From positions 124,001 to 188,000 of the forward strand of contig NZ_CP125653.1 of the NCBI RefSeq assembly GCF_030053135.1: a stretch of DNA of 64,000 bases, written 5' to 3'. Each line of letters opens with the position of its first letter. Position 1 is the stretch's first letter. The position numbers and the translations under genes are program-made. Origin of the DNA: Rhizobium sp. BT04 (GTDB lineage Bacteria > Pseudomonadota > Alphaproteobacteria > Rhizobiales > Rhizobiaceae). This document shows, one piece after another, positions 17,580 through 27,308 of this stretch. The notes under the pieces are model-generated. The model saw only the letters and a list, made by a program, of their open reading frames with translations. It was not told where the DNA came from and made no database searches.

Positions 17580-19217
17580 GTGGTAACAAGACGAGATTTT
17601 CTAGCCGGCACCGGCATTGCGGCCCTCTCCCTGTCGGCAGGATTGCGGCCTTCCCCGACAGAGGCCAAGGATCTGCCGGCCAGCGGCGGCTCGCTGAGCT
17701 GGGGCGTCGAAACGGAACCGAGCACGCTCAATCCGCATCTGAACGGCCAAGCCAAGGCCAAGCTGATCCTGCGGAATGCCTATGAAACATTGCTGGCCCG
17801 CACGCCGGATGGCGGCTACGTGCCGTGGCTGGCGAAAAGCTATTCGGTCTCCGACGATGGCAAGACCTATACTTTCACCCTGCGCGACGATGTGACCTTC
17901 AGTGACGGCGAAAAGCTCGATGCGGCCGCCGTGGCGCTCAACTTCACCAAGCTGAAAGAGCCGACCTATTCCGGCAGCATCAGTGCCGGTCACGTTTCGT
18001 ATGTCTCCGAAGCGATTGCGGTGGATTCCCACACGGTGGTGCTGAAGCTTAACGACGCCTATTCGCCCTTCCTCGACGGCGCCGCCGGCATAGAGATCCT
18101 GTCGCCGAAATCATTCTCGTCGTCGCAGCTGAAGTCGGGTGGCCCTGACATCGCAGGCACTGGCCCCTTCATTCTCGACCGCTATGTCAAGGGCCAGGAA
18201 ATCCGCTTCAAGAAGAACCCTGGTTATAATTGGGCTCCTGAAAACGCAGCTCATCAGGGCCCTGCCTATCTCGACGAGGTGATTTATCGTTTCCTGCCGG
18301 AGTCGGCGGTGCGAACGGGCGCGCTGACCTCCGGACAGGTGCATGTCATCGAAGGCATAGCCGGCAATGATGCTGCCGTTTTCAAGGACAATCCGGATTT
18401 CACCTACCAAAGCGCCATCAACACCGGAACGCCCTACACGCTCTTCCTCAACGTGACGGCCGGCCCGACCACCGACGTCAAAGTGCGCAAGGCGGTGTTG
18501 GCGGCCATCGACGTGGAGCGGGTGATCGCCTCGGTCTATCGCGGGGAACGCAAGCGTGCCTGGGGCATTCTCACGCCCGCCGACACGGATTTTTACGACA
18601 AGAGCATCGAGGGCCGTTACGGCTTCGACGCTGGGCTCGCCAACAGCCTTCTCGACGAGGCAGGCTGGACCGCAAGGGACGCCGATGGTTTCCGCACGAA
18701 GGATGGCAAGCGCCTGACCATCGAGATCGTGCAGTCCCAGGCGACGCTGCGTGACCAGCGCGACATCCTCCTCCAGGCCGTCCAGGCGCAGGCCCGCCAG
18801 AACGCCGGCATCGATCTTGCCTTGCAATATGTCGATGCCGGGACCTATGCGAACCGTCAGAAGGACGGGCAGTACGGCATCATCCCCAATTCGACCACGA
18901 CGCAGGAAAACGGCGTCACCATCTATTTCCATTATCTGCCGCGCGCCAAGGGCGGATCGATCAATTACAGCCGCACGGAAGCACCGGAAATTTCCGCCTG
19001 GCTTGCTGAAGCTGCCTCGACGCTCGATGCCGGGAAACGCTTCGAGATCTACGCTGAACTGCAGCGCTTTGCGCTGCTCGATCAAGCGCTCGGACTGCCG
19101 CTCTATGTGCCTGATGATCAGATCGCCGCCTCCATTGCGGTCAAGGGCGTCGGTTTCCGGCCGTTCAAGCGGCTTCCTGAAAACGCATACGACATCTGGC
19201 TGCAGCAGCCGGCATGA
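17580..19217 (+). CDS. Peptide/nickel-type ABC transporter binding protein (SBP_bac_5), copy 1
   Basis: 545 residues with a GTG start. A twin-arginine signal (RRDFLAGTGIAALSLSAG) precedes the mature SBP_bac_5 domain, starting GGSLSWGVETEPSTLNPHLN. Other family marks are YSVSDDGKTYTFTLRDDVTF, GTGPFILDRYVKGQEIRF and SINYSRTEAPEISAW. It is followed directly by a second binding-protein gene that aligns along its whole length. Both serve the same permease/ATPase set, suggesting two related ligands. The context of flavin monooxygenases points to an organosulfur compound and not to simple peptides. Confidence 0.93.
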   Translation: MVTRRDFLAGTGIAALSLSAGLRPSPTEAKDLPASGGSLSWGVETEPSTLNPHLNGQAKAKLILRNAYETLLARTPDGGYVPWLAKSYSVSDDGKTYTFTLRDDVTFSDGEKLDAAAVALNFTKLKEPTYSGSISAGHVSYVSEAIAVDSHTVVLKLNDAYSPFLDGAAGIEILSPKSFSSSQLKSGGPDIAGTGPFILDRYVKGQEIRFKKNPGYNWAPENAAHQGPAYLDEVIYRFLPESAVRTGALTSGQVHVIEGIAGNDAAVFKDNPDFTYQSAINTGTPYTLFLNVTAGPTTDVKVRKAVLAAIDVERVIASVYRGERKRAWGILTPADTDFYDKSIEGRYGFDAGLANSLLDEAGWTARDADGFRTKDGKRLTIEIVQSQATLRDQRDILLQAVQAQARQNAGIDLALQYVDAGTYANRQKDGQYGIIPNSTTTQENGVTIYFHYLPRAKGGSINYSRTEAPEISAWLAEAASTLDAGKRFEIYAELQRFALLDQALGLPLYVPDDQIAASIAVKGVGFRPFKRLPENAYDIWLQQPA

Positions 19218-19259
19218 GCCGAGCTCCGTCGGCTTTCCAACAAGGGAGACAAAACCGAA

Positions 19260-20882
19260 ATGCCTATCCGCAGACAGTTCCTGACCGTGACCGCAGCCGT
19301 TCTTGCGGCCTCCATGCTGCCGGGTCTTTCCATTGCTGAAGATGCCAAGCCTGTTAGTGGCGGCAAGTTGGCATGGGGCGTCGAAACGGAGCCCGCCACG
19401 CTCAACCCGCAACTGAACGGCCAGGACAAGACCAAGCTTCTGCTGCGCAACGCCTATGAATCGCTGCTCGCCCGAACGGCCAAGGGTGGATACGTTCCGT
19501 GGCTGGCGACCGAGTACAAGATTTCCGAGGACGGCAAGACCTACACATTCAAGCTGCGCAATGACGTCAGCTTCACCGATGGCCAGAAACTGAACGCTGA
19601 AGCCATCGTGACGAATTTCACCAAGCTCAAGGATGCGGCCTATTCCGGCAGTGTCAGCGCCGGCCCGGTCTCGCGTATCGAGGAGGTGAAGGCCGTGGGC
19701 GACGACACCGTCTCCTTCACGCTCAAGCAGGTCTATGCCCCTTTCCTCGACTATGTCGCCAGCTTGGAAATCCTCTCTCCTTCCGCTTTCGCCTCTTCGC
19801 AGCTGAAGTCCGGAGGACCTGAAATCGCCGGCACCGGACCCTTCATCCTGAAGCGCTACGCCAAGGGCCAGGAAATCCAGTTCGCCAAAAACCCCTCCTA
19901 TAACTGGGCGCCGAAAATTGCAGCCCATCAGGGGCCGGCCTATCTCGACGAAGTGACCTATCGCTTTCTGCCGGAATCCTCGGTGCGGGCCGGGGCGCTC
20001 ACCTCAGGCCAGGTCGACGTGATCGAAGGCATTTCCGGCAATGATGCGGCGCTGTTTAAGGAAAATGCCGATTTCAGCTATCAGACCGCATTGAACACCG
20101 GCACGCCCTATTCGCTCTTCCTGAAGGTCACCTGGGGGCCAACCCAGGATATCCAGGTGCGAAAGGCGCTGGTGGCGTCCATCGATGTGGATGCCGTGTT
20201 GAAAGCAGTCTATCGCGGCGAGCGCACGCGGGCCTGGGGCATCACCTCCCCGATCGATCCGCAGTTCTACGACAAGAGCATCGAAAAGGCCTACGGCGCC
20301 GATCCGAAGCTCGCCAACCGCCTGCTGGATGAAGCCGGCTGGACGACGCGCGATGCCGACGGTTTCCGCACGAAGGACGGCAAGCGTCTGACCATCGAGG
20401 TCGTTCAGGCCCAGGCCACGGTGCGCGACCAGCGCGACGTGCTGCTGCAGGCGCTGCAGGCGCAGGCGCGTCAGAATGCCGGCATCGATCTCGCCATCGT
20501 CTTCGTCGATGCGGGCACCTATACGGACCGGCGCAAAACCGGCCAGTTCGGCTCGATCGCCAATTCCAATACACCGACCGACGCCATCGACATCGAATAT
20601 CACTACCTGCCCCTGGATAAGGGCGGCACCATCAATTACAGCCGCGCCGCCGCGCCTGAACTGGCGCAATGGCTGAACGAGGCCGCCTCGACCCTCGACA
20701 ACAAGAAGCGCTTCGAACTCTATGCGGGTCTGCAGCGCTTTGCCATTGTCGACCAGGCTTATGCCCTGCCGCTGTACGAGCCTGAGGATCAGGTGGCGGC
20801 AGCCGACTATGTGAAGGGCATCAGCTTCCGTCCCTTCAAGCAGCTGCCCGAAAGCGCCTACGACATCTGGCGCAGCGAATAA
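19260..20882 (+). CDS. Peptide/nickel-type ABC transporter binding protein (SBP_bac_5), copy 2
   Basis: 540 residues. The N-terminus MPIRRQFLTVTAAVLAASML is a Tat-like or Sec signal with an RR pair. The rest aligns nearly without gaps to the preceding protein; by eye roughly two thirds of positions are identical (shared runs include GGYVPWLA, SGGPxIAGTGPFIL, DKSIE and DADGFRTKDGKRLTIE). This is a tandem duplication followed by divergence. Differences cluster in the regions around 370-440, where ligand contacts would be expected, so ligand range may differ. GGGAGAC precedes the ATG. Confidence 0.93.
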   Translation: MPIRRQFLTVTAAVLAASMLPGLSIAEDAKPVSGGKLAWGVETEPATLNPQLNGQDKTKLLLRNAYESLLARTAKGGYVPWLATEYKISEDGKTYTFKLRNDVSFTDGQKLNAEAIVTNFTKLKDAAYSGSVSAGPVSRIEEVKAVGDDTVSFTLKQVYAPFLDYVASLEILSPSAFASSQLKSGGPEIAGTGPFILKRYAKGQEIQFAKNPSYNWAPKIAAHQGPAYLDEVTYRFLPESSVRAGALTSGQVDVIEGISGNDAALFKENADFSYQTALNTGTPYSLFLKVTWGPTQDIQVRKALVASIDVDAVLKAVYRGERTRAWGITSPIDPQFYDKSIEKAYGADPKLANRLLDEAGWTTRDADGFRTKDGKRLTIEVVQAQATVRDQRDVLLQALQAQARQNAGIDLAIVFVDAGTYTDRRKTGQFGSIANSNTPTDAIDIEYHYLPLDKGGTINYSRAAAPELAQWLNEAASTLDNKKRFELYAGLQRFAIVDQAYALPLYEPEDQVAAADYVKGISFRPFKQLPESAYDIWRSE

Positions 20883-20944
20883 CTCCGTCCCGTCAACGCA
20901 ACCCGGCGGTCGTGGCCGCAGGGCCCATGCAGGAGCGACAGACA

Positions 20945-21961
20945 ATGACTGCTGATAACACGACGGTCCTGGGCAAGGCGCCCGCCGCCTTTTTCTCGCG
21001 GCGGCGCCGGCTGAATCGCAACAGCCTGAGCTCGCAGATCCTGGCCCGGTTCGGCTCCGGTATCCTTGTTCTGTGGGCGGCGGTGAGCCTGAGCTTCATC
21101 AGTCTCCAGCTCGCCCCTGGCGACATTGTCAGCCTTCTGATCGGTGAACAGTTGCGAACGCCGGAGGTGGAAGCCGCCATCCGCGCCGAGTGGGGTCTGG
21201 ATGAGCCGCTGCTGACGCAATATTTCTCATATCTCTCGCGTATCCTGCATGGCGATTTCGGCCGTTCCTACATCCTGCAAACCGACGTTTCCGGCCTGGT
21301 CCTATCGCAAATGCTGCCGACCTTGAAGCTGACGGCGGCGGCACTGGTGGTTGCGGTGGTATTTGCGGTGGCCAGCGCCGTCATCACCGCCGGCAAGCGC
21401 CTGCCCCGCAGCATCGCTGGCGGGATCGAGCTCATTCTGATCTCGACGCCGACCTTCTGGCTCGGCATCCTGCTGCTGTTCGTCTTCTCCTTCACGCTGA
21501 AGCTTTTCCCCGTCTCCGGCGACCGGGATATTTCCGCACTGGTGCTGCCGGCCCTGTCGCTCGGCCTCTCTCTCGGCGCCGTCATCGGCCAGGTTCTGCG
21601 TGAGGGGCTGGAGCGGGCTCTGGAAGAGCCGTTCGCCCTGACCGTTCGCAGCTGGGGTGCCGGCGACCTCGTCCTGCGGCTGCGGCATGGCCTGCGGCAC
21701 GCCGCTCTGCCCGCCGTCACGCTGACAGGCTGGCTGATCGGCAACCTGCTGTCCGGCGCCGTCATCACCGAGGCGGTGTTCGGCCGGCCGGGGCTTGGGC
21801 GGATCACGGTCAACGCCGTTCTGGCGCATGACCTGCCGGTCGTGCTGGCGGTCGCCGTGCTTTCCGCCTTCGTTTATGTCGTGCTGAGCACGCTGGTCGA
21901 CATTCTCTATCTGCTGCTCGACCCTCGCCTGCGCAACGACGCCAGGGGGGCAGGCCGATGA
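20945..21961 (+). CDS. Peptide-type ABC transporter permease (DppB-like)
   Basis: 338 residues with six predicted membrane helices. N-terminal features typical of DppB/OppB are LSFISLQLAPGDIVSLLIGE and AEWGLDEPLLTQYFSYLSRI with LHGDFGRSY. The BPD_transp_1 core contains the EAA-type loop (LREGLERALEEPFALTVRSW) and ends with GAVITEAVFGRPGLGRI. AGGAG lies ten bases before ATG 20945. Its last codons overlap the start of the DppC-like gene, giving coupled translation. Confidence 0.93.
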   Translation: MTADNTTVLGKAPAAFFSRRRRLNRNSLSSQILARFGSGILVLWAAVSLSFISLQLAPGDIVSLLIGEQLRTPEVEAAIRAEWGLDEPLLTQYFSYLSRILHGDFGRSYILQTDVSGLVLSQMLPTLKLTAAALVVAVVFAVASAVITAGKRLPRSIAGGIELILISTPTFWLGILLLFVFSFTLKLFPVSGDRDISALVLPALSLGLSLGAVIGQVLREGLERALEEPFALTVRSWGAGDLVLRLRHGLRHAALPAVTLTGWLIGNLLSGAVITEAVFGRPGLGRITVNAVLAHDLPVVLAVAVLSAFVYVVLSTLVDILYLLLDPRLRNDARGAGR

Positions 21962-22830
21962 GTGTTTCCTCCACGGCGCCGGAGCAAGGAAACGGCCGAC
22001 CCGTCCGCCTGCTCCGCGCGGCCCTGTCCCGACCGGGCGTTATCGTATCCTCACTTTTCCTGTTACTGGTGGCGGTTGCAACCATCTGGCCGCATGTCCT
22101 GACCGCGGCCGATCCGATCGCCGCCGACCCGTTGCAGGCGCAGTTGCCGCCTTCCATCAACCATTGGTTCGGCACCGATCATCTTGGCAGGGATGTCTTT
22201 TCCCGTGTCGTGCATGGCGCCCGCTACTCCATTCTGATCGGCGTCAGCGCCGTTGCCATCGCTGCCGTCGTCGGCTCGCTGCTCGGTCTTGTCTCGGGCC
22301 TCGCCCGCGGTCTCGTCGACGAAGCGATTTCGCGTTTCCTCGACGTGGTTTCCTCCTTTCCGGATCTGCTGCTGGCGCTGGTGCTGATCTCATTCACCGG
22401 TCCCGGCACCGTCAACCTGATCTTCGCGCTCGGCGTGGCATCGGTGCCCCGTTTTGCCAGGGTGGTGCGCGCGCAGACCTTCGTGATCGCCAAAAGCGGC
22501 TATGTCGAACAGGCCAAAACATTCGGGCTGACGCCGCGCGTGCTGGTCATCCGCCATGTCCTGCCGCATGCGATAGCCCAGGTTCCAATTCTGGCGACGA
22601 TCGGCCTCGGCACGACGATCATCCAGGCCGCCGGCCTGAGCTTTCTCGGCATGGGGCCGCAGCCTCCGGCACCGGAATGGGGCGCAATGCTGGCCGAAGC
22701 CCGCAATTACCTTCGCGTCGCCTGGTGGATCGGGGTGTGGCCCGGTCTTGCCATCACGCTGACGGTCATTGCCATCAGCGTTCTCGGAAAACGCTGGCAA
22801 TTGGCCTTCGAAGGCAGGAGGCAGTCGTGA
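21958..22830 (+). CDS. Peptide-type ABC transporter permease (DppC-like)
   Basis: 290 residues, the second inner-membrane subunit. The DppC signature HWFGTDHLGRDVFSRVVHGA is present, followed by five or six helices and the EAA loop (SGYVEQAKTFGLTPRVLVIR). The tail GLSFLGMGPQPPAPEWGAML is standard for the family. It overlaps the DppB-like gene by four bases, and its TGA overlaps the GTG of the ATPase gene. Confidence 0.93.
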   Translation: MSVSSTAPEQGNGRPVRLLRAALSRPGVIVSSLFLLLVAVATIWPHVLTAADPIAADPLQAQLPPSINHWFGTDHLGRDVFSRVVHGARYSILIGVSAVAIAAVVGSLLGLVSGLARGLVDEAISRFLDVVSSFPDLLLALVLISFTGPGTVNLIFALGVASVPRFARVVRAQTFVIAKSGYVEQAKTFGLTPRVLVIRHVLPHAIAQVPILATIGLGTTIIQAAGLSFLGMGPQPPAPEWGAMLAEARNYLRVAWWIGVWPGLAITLTVIAISVLGKRWQLAFEGRRQS

Positions 22831-24491
22831 CATCAGTCGTTCACATCACCAATCTCAGCATCGGCTTTCCGCAGAACGAACGCGCCAATGCCGTCGTCCA
22901 CGGCATCGACCTGACGATCGACAAGGGGGAGACCGTTGCTCTGGTGGGTGAATCCGGTTCCGGCAAATCCGTGACAGCCCGTTCGCTCATCGGCCTTTCC
23001 GGCGTCGGCGCCAATGTGCGTGCCGACCGGTTCGACATCGATGGTGAAAGCGTCCTCAATTTCGGCGAAAGGGACTGGCGACGCCTGCGTGGCGAAAAGA
23101 TCGGCTTTGTTCTTCAGGATGCGCTGGTGTCGCTCGATCCGCTACGGCGGATTTCCCAACAATTGTCGGATGCCTTCGGCAGACGCGGCCTTTTCTCCCG
23201 CCCGAATGTCGGCCGGGACAGCCACGCGCTGCTGCGGTCGGTCGGCATTCCCGACCCGGAAAGGCGCCTGCCGCAATATCCGCATCAATTGTCCGGCGGG
23301 CTGCGCCAGCGCGCCCTCATCGCCACGGCGATTGCCAGGCAGCCGTCGCTGCTGATTGCCGATGAGCCGACAACGGCGCTCGACACCACCGTGCAAAAGC
23401 AGATCCTCGATCTCCTGGCCGAGCGCCGGAAGGCCGGGCACACGCTGCTGCTGATCAGCCATGATCTCGCCGTCGTCTCGCGCCTGGCCGACCGCGTGCT
23501 GGTGATGCAGAATGGCAGGATCGTCGAGGAAGGACCGCCGGGCAGGATCCTGAGCAATCCGGAACATCCCTACACAAGGCAATTGCTCGATGCGGTGCCG
23601 TCGGCGGGATCGCGGGGCTTTCGTCTGTCTCCTCCCAGCGAGCTTCATTCCCGGCAACAGACTGCGCGGCCGCCTGCAGAACCAGTCGAGCGGTTGCGTA
23701 TTCCGCTGCCGGCCAAACATATCGACCAGGAGAACCGCGTCCTGTCGGCCCTTAATCTCTTCAAGCGTTACGGAGGGGCCGGCGGCGCATTTGCCGTCAA
23801 TGATGTGTCGTTCGACCTCGCCGCCGGCGAGGCGCTGGGCATCGTCGGCGAGTCCGGCTCCGGCAAGACCACCGTCGCGAAGATAGTCCTCGGCCTGGTC
23901 GAGCCGGACGACGGCACGGTGTTCATCGGCGGCGAGCAGTGGAGCAATATTCCGGAAACTCGACGCCGCTTGCGGCGCGCCAGCATGCAATTGATCGCCC
24001 AGGATGCCTTGAGTTCGTTCGACCCGCGCTACACGGTCGAAAAGATCGTCGGCGAGAGCCTCGACTCCGTCGGCATCTTCGGCGCGTCCCGCCGCGAGCG
24101 TGTGCTCGAAGTGCTGGATGCCGTCCGCCTGGGGTCGGCCTATCTCCACCGTCATCCGCGGGAGCTCTCCGGCGGCCAGCGCCAGCGGGTGGCAATCGCC
24201 CGCGCCTTCGCGCCGCGACCGCGGCTTCTGGTGGCCGATGAACCGGTCAGCGCCCTCGACGTTTCGGTGCAGGCACAGGTTCTTGATCTGCTCGCCGAAC
24301 TGCAGGCCGCCTCCGGTACGGCGCTTCTCTTCATCTCCCATGATCTCGGCGTCATCAACCATCTCACCGATCGCGTGCTGGTGATGAAGGACGGCCGGAT
24401 CGTCGAGGCGGGCGGCGTCGAGCACGTCTTTTCCGCTCCGCAGCACAGCTACACCCGCGCCCTGCTGGATGCGGTTCCGGCTTTGGCCTGA
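22827..24491 (+). CDS. Peptide-type ABC transporter, fused double ATPase (DppD-DppF type)
   Basis: 554 residues. Two complete ABC domains are joined in one chain. The first has GESGSGKSVTARSLIGLSG, LSGGLRQRALIATAIA and LLIADEPTTALDTT; the second has [31 protein letters not shown] and LLVADEPVSALDVS. An oligopeptide-transporter C-terminal segment (NPEHPYTRQLLDAVP; QHSYTRALLDAVPAL) follows each. Both Walker A lysines and Walker B glutamates are present, so both sites should hydrolyse ATP. GTG start 22827 overlaps the stop of the permease. It energises uptake through the two permeases for both binding proteins. Confidence 0.94.
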   Translation: MTSVVHITNLSIGFPQNERANAVVHGIDLTIDKGETVALVGESGSGKSVTARSLIGLSGVGANVRADRFDIDGESVLNFGERDWRRLRGEKIGFVLQDALVSLDPLRRISQQLSDAFGRRGLFSRPNVGRDSHALLRSVGIPDPERRLPQYPHQLSGGLRQRALIATAIARQPSLLIADEPTTALDTTVQKQILDLLAERRKAGHTLLLISHDLAVVSRLADRVLVMQNGRIVEEGPPGRILSNPEHPYTRQLLDAVPSAGSRGFRLSPPSELHSRQQTARPPAEPVERLRIPLPAKHIDQENRVLSALNLFKRYGGAGGAFAVNDVSFDLAAGEALGIVGESGSGKTTVAKIVLGLVEPDDGTVFIGGEQWSNIPETRRRLRRASMQLIAQDALSSFDPRYTVEKIVGESLDSVGIFGASRRERVLEVLDAVRLGSAYLHRHPRELSGGQRQRVAIARAFAPRPRLLVADEPVSALDVSVQAQVLDLLAELQAASGTALLFISHDLGVINHLTDRVLVMKDGRIVEAGGVEHVFSAPQHSYTRALLDAVPALA

Positions 24492-24560
24492 CCGGCGCTT
24501 GCAACAACGCCCGGCAAGAGCTTGCCGGAGACATGAAATTCCATCTGCGAGAAACCCGTC

Positions 24561-25883
24561 ATGACCCCTACCCGCAAACGTCGCCTGAAGACCCTGACCG
24601 GCGCCAGCAGCGTCATCTCCGCGTCGAATGACACAACGCCATCGACGGGTGCAAAGCGTGCCGTCGAGCTCGCCCGCAAAGCCGAGGCCGAGAAGATCAC
24701 CGGCTTGTTCACCGCCGATCTTCTGCATATCGACCCGGCCGGCCTTGCCGGCACAGCCGGCATCCAGGAACCGATCATCGCACTTGCGGCGCTGAGCCAG
24801 GCGACGTCTGAGATCGGCCTGATCGCCACCGTCTCGACCACCTTCCATCACCCTTACAATCTGGCGCGCCAGATCGGTACGCTGGATCATGCCAGCGGCG
24901 GCCGCACCGGTTGGAATGCGGTGACATCCTCAGTCGGCGAAGAGAATTTCGGAGAGACGCTGCCGAGCCCGGAGGAACGTTATGAACGCGCCGCCGAATT
25001 CATCGAGATCGTCAACGCGCTCTATGATGCCAATGAACGGGACGCGGCCCAGCGCAAGGGTTCCGGAGCCGTCGGCATCGACCCGGCCAAGTTCCATCGC
25101 ATCGATTATCGCGGCAAGCATTTCAGCGTCGCCGGCCCGTTGAACGTGCCGCCCTTGCCGCAGCGCCGCCCGGTGCAGTTTCAGGCCGGTCAATCCGAAG
25201 CCGGGGTGACGGTGGGCGCCCGCTATGCAGAGGTCGTCTACACCTCGCAGCCCAAGCTCGAGGACGCCATCGCCTTCGCGACCGATCTGCGCCGCCGCGC
25301 GGCGAGTTTCGGCCGTGGTAACAATCTGCCCTTCATCATGAATTCCTTCCATTCGGTGATCGGCGAGTCCGACGCCGACGTGGCGCGGCGGCTGAAGGAA
25401 AAGCACGAACGCATCGATTATGAGCAGGGTCGGCTGAAGCTCGCCGACATGCTGGGCGGCGATCTCGATCTCTCCGGCCTGCCGCTGGACAGGCCGCTGC
25501 CGGAAACATTGCTGCCTGACGTGACCAGCATCAACCGCAGGCGCGGCAGGGTGGAAATCTTTCGTCGCTACGCCCGCCAGGGGTTGACGCTGCGCGAGCT
25601 GATCATTCAGGCCCAGGAAACCGGCCACTGGTCGGTCGCCGGCACGCCGGAACAGCTGGCGGATGCGATCGAAGAGCGCGTCAAGGCAGGCGTTCTCGAT
25701 GTCCTGTCGCTGCACGGCCTGGGCAATCCCGACCAGGAGGACCTGCTGTTGAATGGATTGCTTCCGGAACTCCGGCGCCGTCAACTGATCGATACCGACT
25801 ATGTCGGAGAAGATTTCCGTTCCAATCTGGAACTGCCGCCGCTGGCGCCGCCGACGGTCAGCCAGTCATCGCGAACGGCCTGA
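24561..25883 (+). CDS. LLM-class flavin-dependent monooxygenase (NtaA/SnaA/DszA family), second paralogue
   Basis: 440 residues, same branch as the gene at 13329 but diverged. Motifs: ARKAEAEKITGLFTADLLH, EIGLIATVSTTFHHPYNLAR, DHASGGRTGWNAVTSS, QRRPVQFQAGQSEAG and a C-terminal GVLDVLSLHGLGNPDQEDLL. Members oxidise sulfonates, dibenzothiophene sulfone, N-acetyl-S-alkylcysteines or nitrilotriacetate with FMNH2 supplied by a separate reductase. It ends the rightward transcript; a strong hairpin overlaps its stop codon. As the fourth luciferase-like gene in 13 kb it marks this locus as specialised for oxidative attack on S- or N-organics. Confidence 0.92.
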   Translation: MTPTRKRRLKTLTGASSVISASNDTTPSTGAKRAVELARKAEAEKITGLFTADLLHIDPAGLAGTAGIQEPIIALAALSQATSEIGLIATVSTTFHHPYNLARQIGTLDHASGGRTGWNAVTSSVGEENFGETLPSPEERYERAAEFIEIVNALYDANERDAAQRKGSGAVGIDPAKFHRIDYRGKHFSVAGPLNVPPLPQRRPVQFQAGQSEAGVTVGARYAEVVYTSQPKLEDAIAFATDLRRRAASFGRGNNLPFIMNSFHSVIGESDADVARRLKEKHERIDYEQGRLKLADMLGGDLDLSGLPLDRPLPETLLPDVTSINRRRGRVEIFRRYARQGLTLRELIIQAQETGHWSVAGTPEQLADAIEERVKAGVLDVLSLHGLGNPDQEDLLLNGLLPELRRRQLIDTDYVGEDFRSNLELPPLAPPTVSQSSRTA

Positions 25884-25896
25884 CGGCAGGCCGTTC
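25873..25896. terminator. Hairpin between convergent genes
   Basis: GAACGGCCTG at 25873-25882 and CAGGCCGTTC at 25887-25896 form a perfect 10-bp stem with a four-base loop. It overlaps the stop codon of the monooxygenase gene and faces the convergent FAD-protein gene ending at 25923. There is no long T run, so it may act as a bidirectional intrinsic or RNA-stabilising hairpin. Confidence 0.5.
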
Positions 25897-25922
25897 CCAG
25901 TTCGGGAAGACGCATGTCAGTC

Positions 25923-27308
25923 TTACACGTCGTCAAGGACTTTGGCGACGTCGTGGGCTTTGGCCACCTCACCGATCCAGCTGTTGAGCAGTGACGCAGC
26001 CGCATGGCTTTGCGACACGATCTGAGGCACCAGATCGATATCCGGGAGGCTGCCGAGACCAAGCGGCCCCATTGCGAACAGCGCATGCAGCGCGCCCGAC
26101 CTGGTTCGCCCGCTTTCGTCTACGACGATCCCGATTTCGAGTTCGTCCCGCGTTGCCAGACCCGCAACGATCAGCGAGCGGACCAGCGGGCTATCGGTGC
26201 CGGACGGTCGGAATCGGCAGTCGATCGTCAGATCCGCGGGAAGGACCTCGAGCCCGGCCGGGGCCGAAAACAGCACGCCGTTCGTGGCGATACGATCCAC
26301 TTTTCCCTTCCTCACGGTAATCGCGCCGCTGGCGATCGCATGATGAAGGCGCTGATAGTGCTCAGGCGGCAAGCGGTTGCGATGGCTGTCGTAAATGGCC
26401 TTCACGTGGCGTTTGAACCGTGCACGTTCTTGTGGCGTCAGTCCCGCCCAGAGGTCGCGTGCGCGTGAACGAAAGCCGTTCATGATGCCTTGCCATCCCG
26501 TACCTTCCAGATCGGCCTTGCTCGCAGCCTCACGCAGGAAGCGGAATGCGCCGCGCAGCGTGCCCGGCACGGGTTGGTCGGTGAGAACAGCTCCGACGGC
26601 GGCGGCGGCATGCGACTGCGGCAGGAAGCCCGATTCCGAAATCAACGTGACATGGGAAATCTTGGCGTCTGCCAGCAATCCCAGCGCCCTGTCGACCGCG
26701 TGGATGCCGCCGCCGATCACGACAGCATTTTGCGCTCCGCCGGCAGGAGCCAAGTCCGACGTTTCCCGCAGGCCGTAACCGGTCGCGAGAAAGGCGGCAT
26801 CGAAACGGGTTCGCTGCTCAGGCCCGAGGAAAACCGAATATCCTCCACCCGGATGCCTGTCGATCGCCGTCACGGCATCCGAGCTAAACTGGACGATGAC
26901 ATCGGGCCGATGCGTCAGGGCTTCGGAGAAGCGTTTATACACATAGGTGCTGAAGATGTCTCCGGGCACGAAGGCGTGTTCGAGACCGGCAGGATCCGAT
27001 GTCAGGCGATCGCGCCATGTGTCGTCCGTTTCCAACCACCGGCGAAAATCGTCCGGCAGCTTGGGATCGACGGAAAGGTCGCGAACGCGGCTGGTCAGCA
27101 CCGTCGACGCCGGTTGACTGATGCCCTCGCTGATATCGATCTTTGCGCGCGGATCGAACATCACCAGATGGAAGGGCCGATCAACTCTCTTGAAAAGAGC
27201 GATTGCGGTCATGATCCCGGTAAAGCCCCGGCCGATAATCGCAATCCTTGCGAGATGGTCGGCATCCCTGCTCTCCGGGTTCGAAGAACGTGACGAGAGA
27301 AGAGTCAT
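25923..27308 (-). CDS. FAD/NAD(P)-binding protein (NAD_binding_9-like oxidoreductase)
   Basis: 461 residues. The N-terminal dinucleotide fold IAIIGRGFTGIMTAIALFKR (GxGxxG) binds FAD. A second nucleotide-binding stretch, NAVVIGGGIHAVDRALGLL, lies near 215. The segment DISEGISQPASTVLTSRVRD is typical of the YdhS/HI0933-like group that acts on small organic substrates. GGAG precedes ATG 27308. It is convergent with the monooxygenase gene and shares an AT-rich upstream motif with the head of the cluster. It might be an N- or S-oxygenase, or supply reducing power to the flavin monooxygenases, but the reaction is not known. Confidence 0.85.
   Translation of the reverse strand: MTLLSSRSSNPESRDADHLARIAIIGRGFTGIMTAIALFKRVDRPFHLVMFDPRAKIDISEGISQPASTVLTSRVRDLSVDPKLPDDFRRWLETDDTWRDRLTSDPAGLEHAFVPGDIFSTYVYKRFSEALTHRPDVIVQFSSDAVTAIDRHPGGGYSVFLGPEQRTRFDAAFLATGYGLRETSDLAPAGGAQNAVVIGGGIHAVDRALGLLADAKISHVTLISESGFLPQSHAAAAVGAVLTDQPVPGTLRGAFRFLREAASKADLEGTGWQGIMNGFRSRARDLWAGLTPQERARFKRHVKAIYDSHRNRLPPEHYQRLHHAIASGAITVRKGKVDRIATNGVLFSAPAGLEVLPADLTIDCRFRPSGTDSPLVRSLIVAGLATRDELEIGIVVDESGRTRSGALHALFAMGPLGLGSLPDIDLVPQIVSQSHAAASLLNSWIGEVAKAHDVAKVLDDV

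Noticed and set aside
18111..19928. 605-codon minus-strand ORF across both binding-protein genes
   Set aside because: It spans two genes and their spacer antisense. Its internal repetition only reflects the similarity of the two binding-protein genes.
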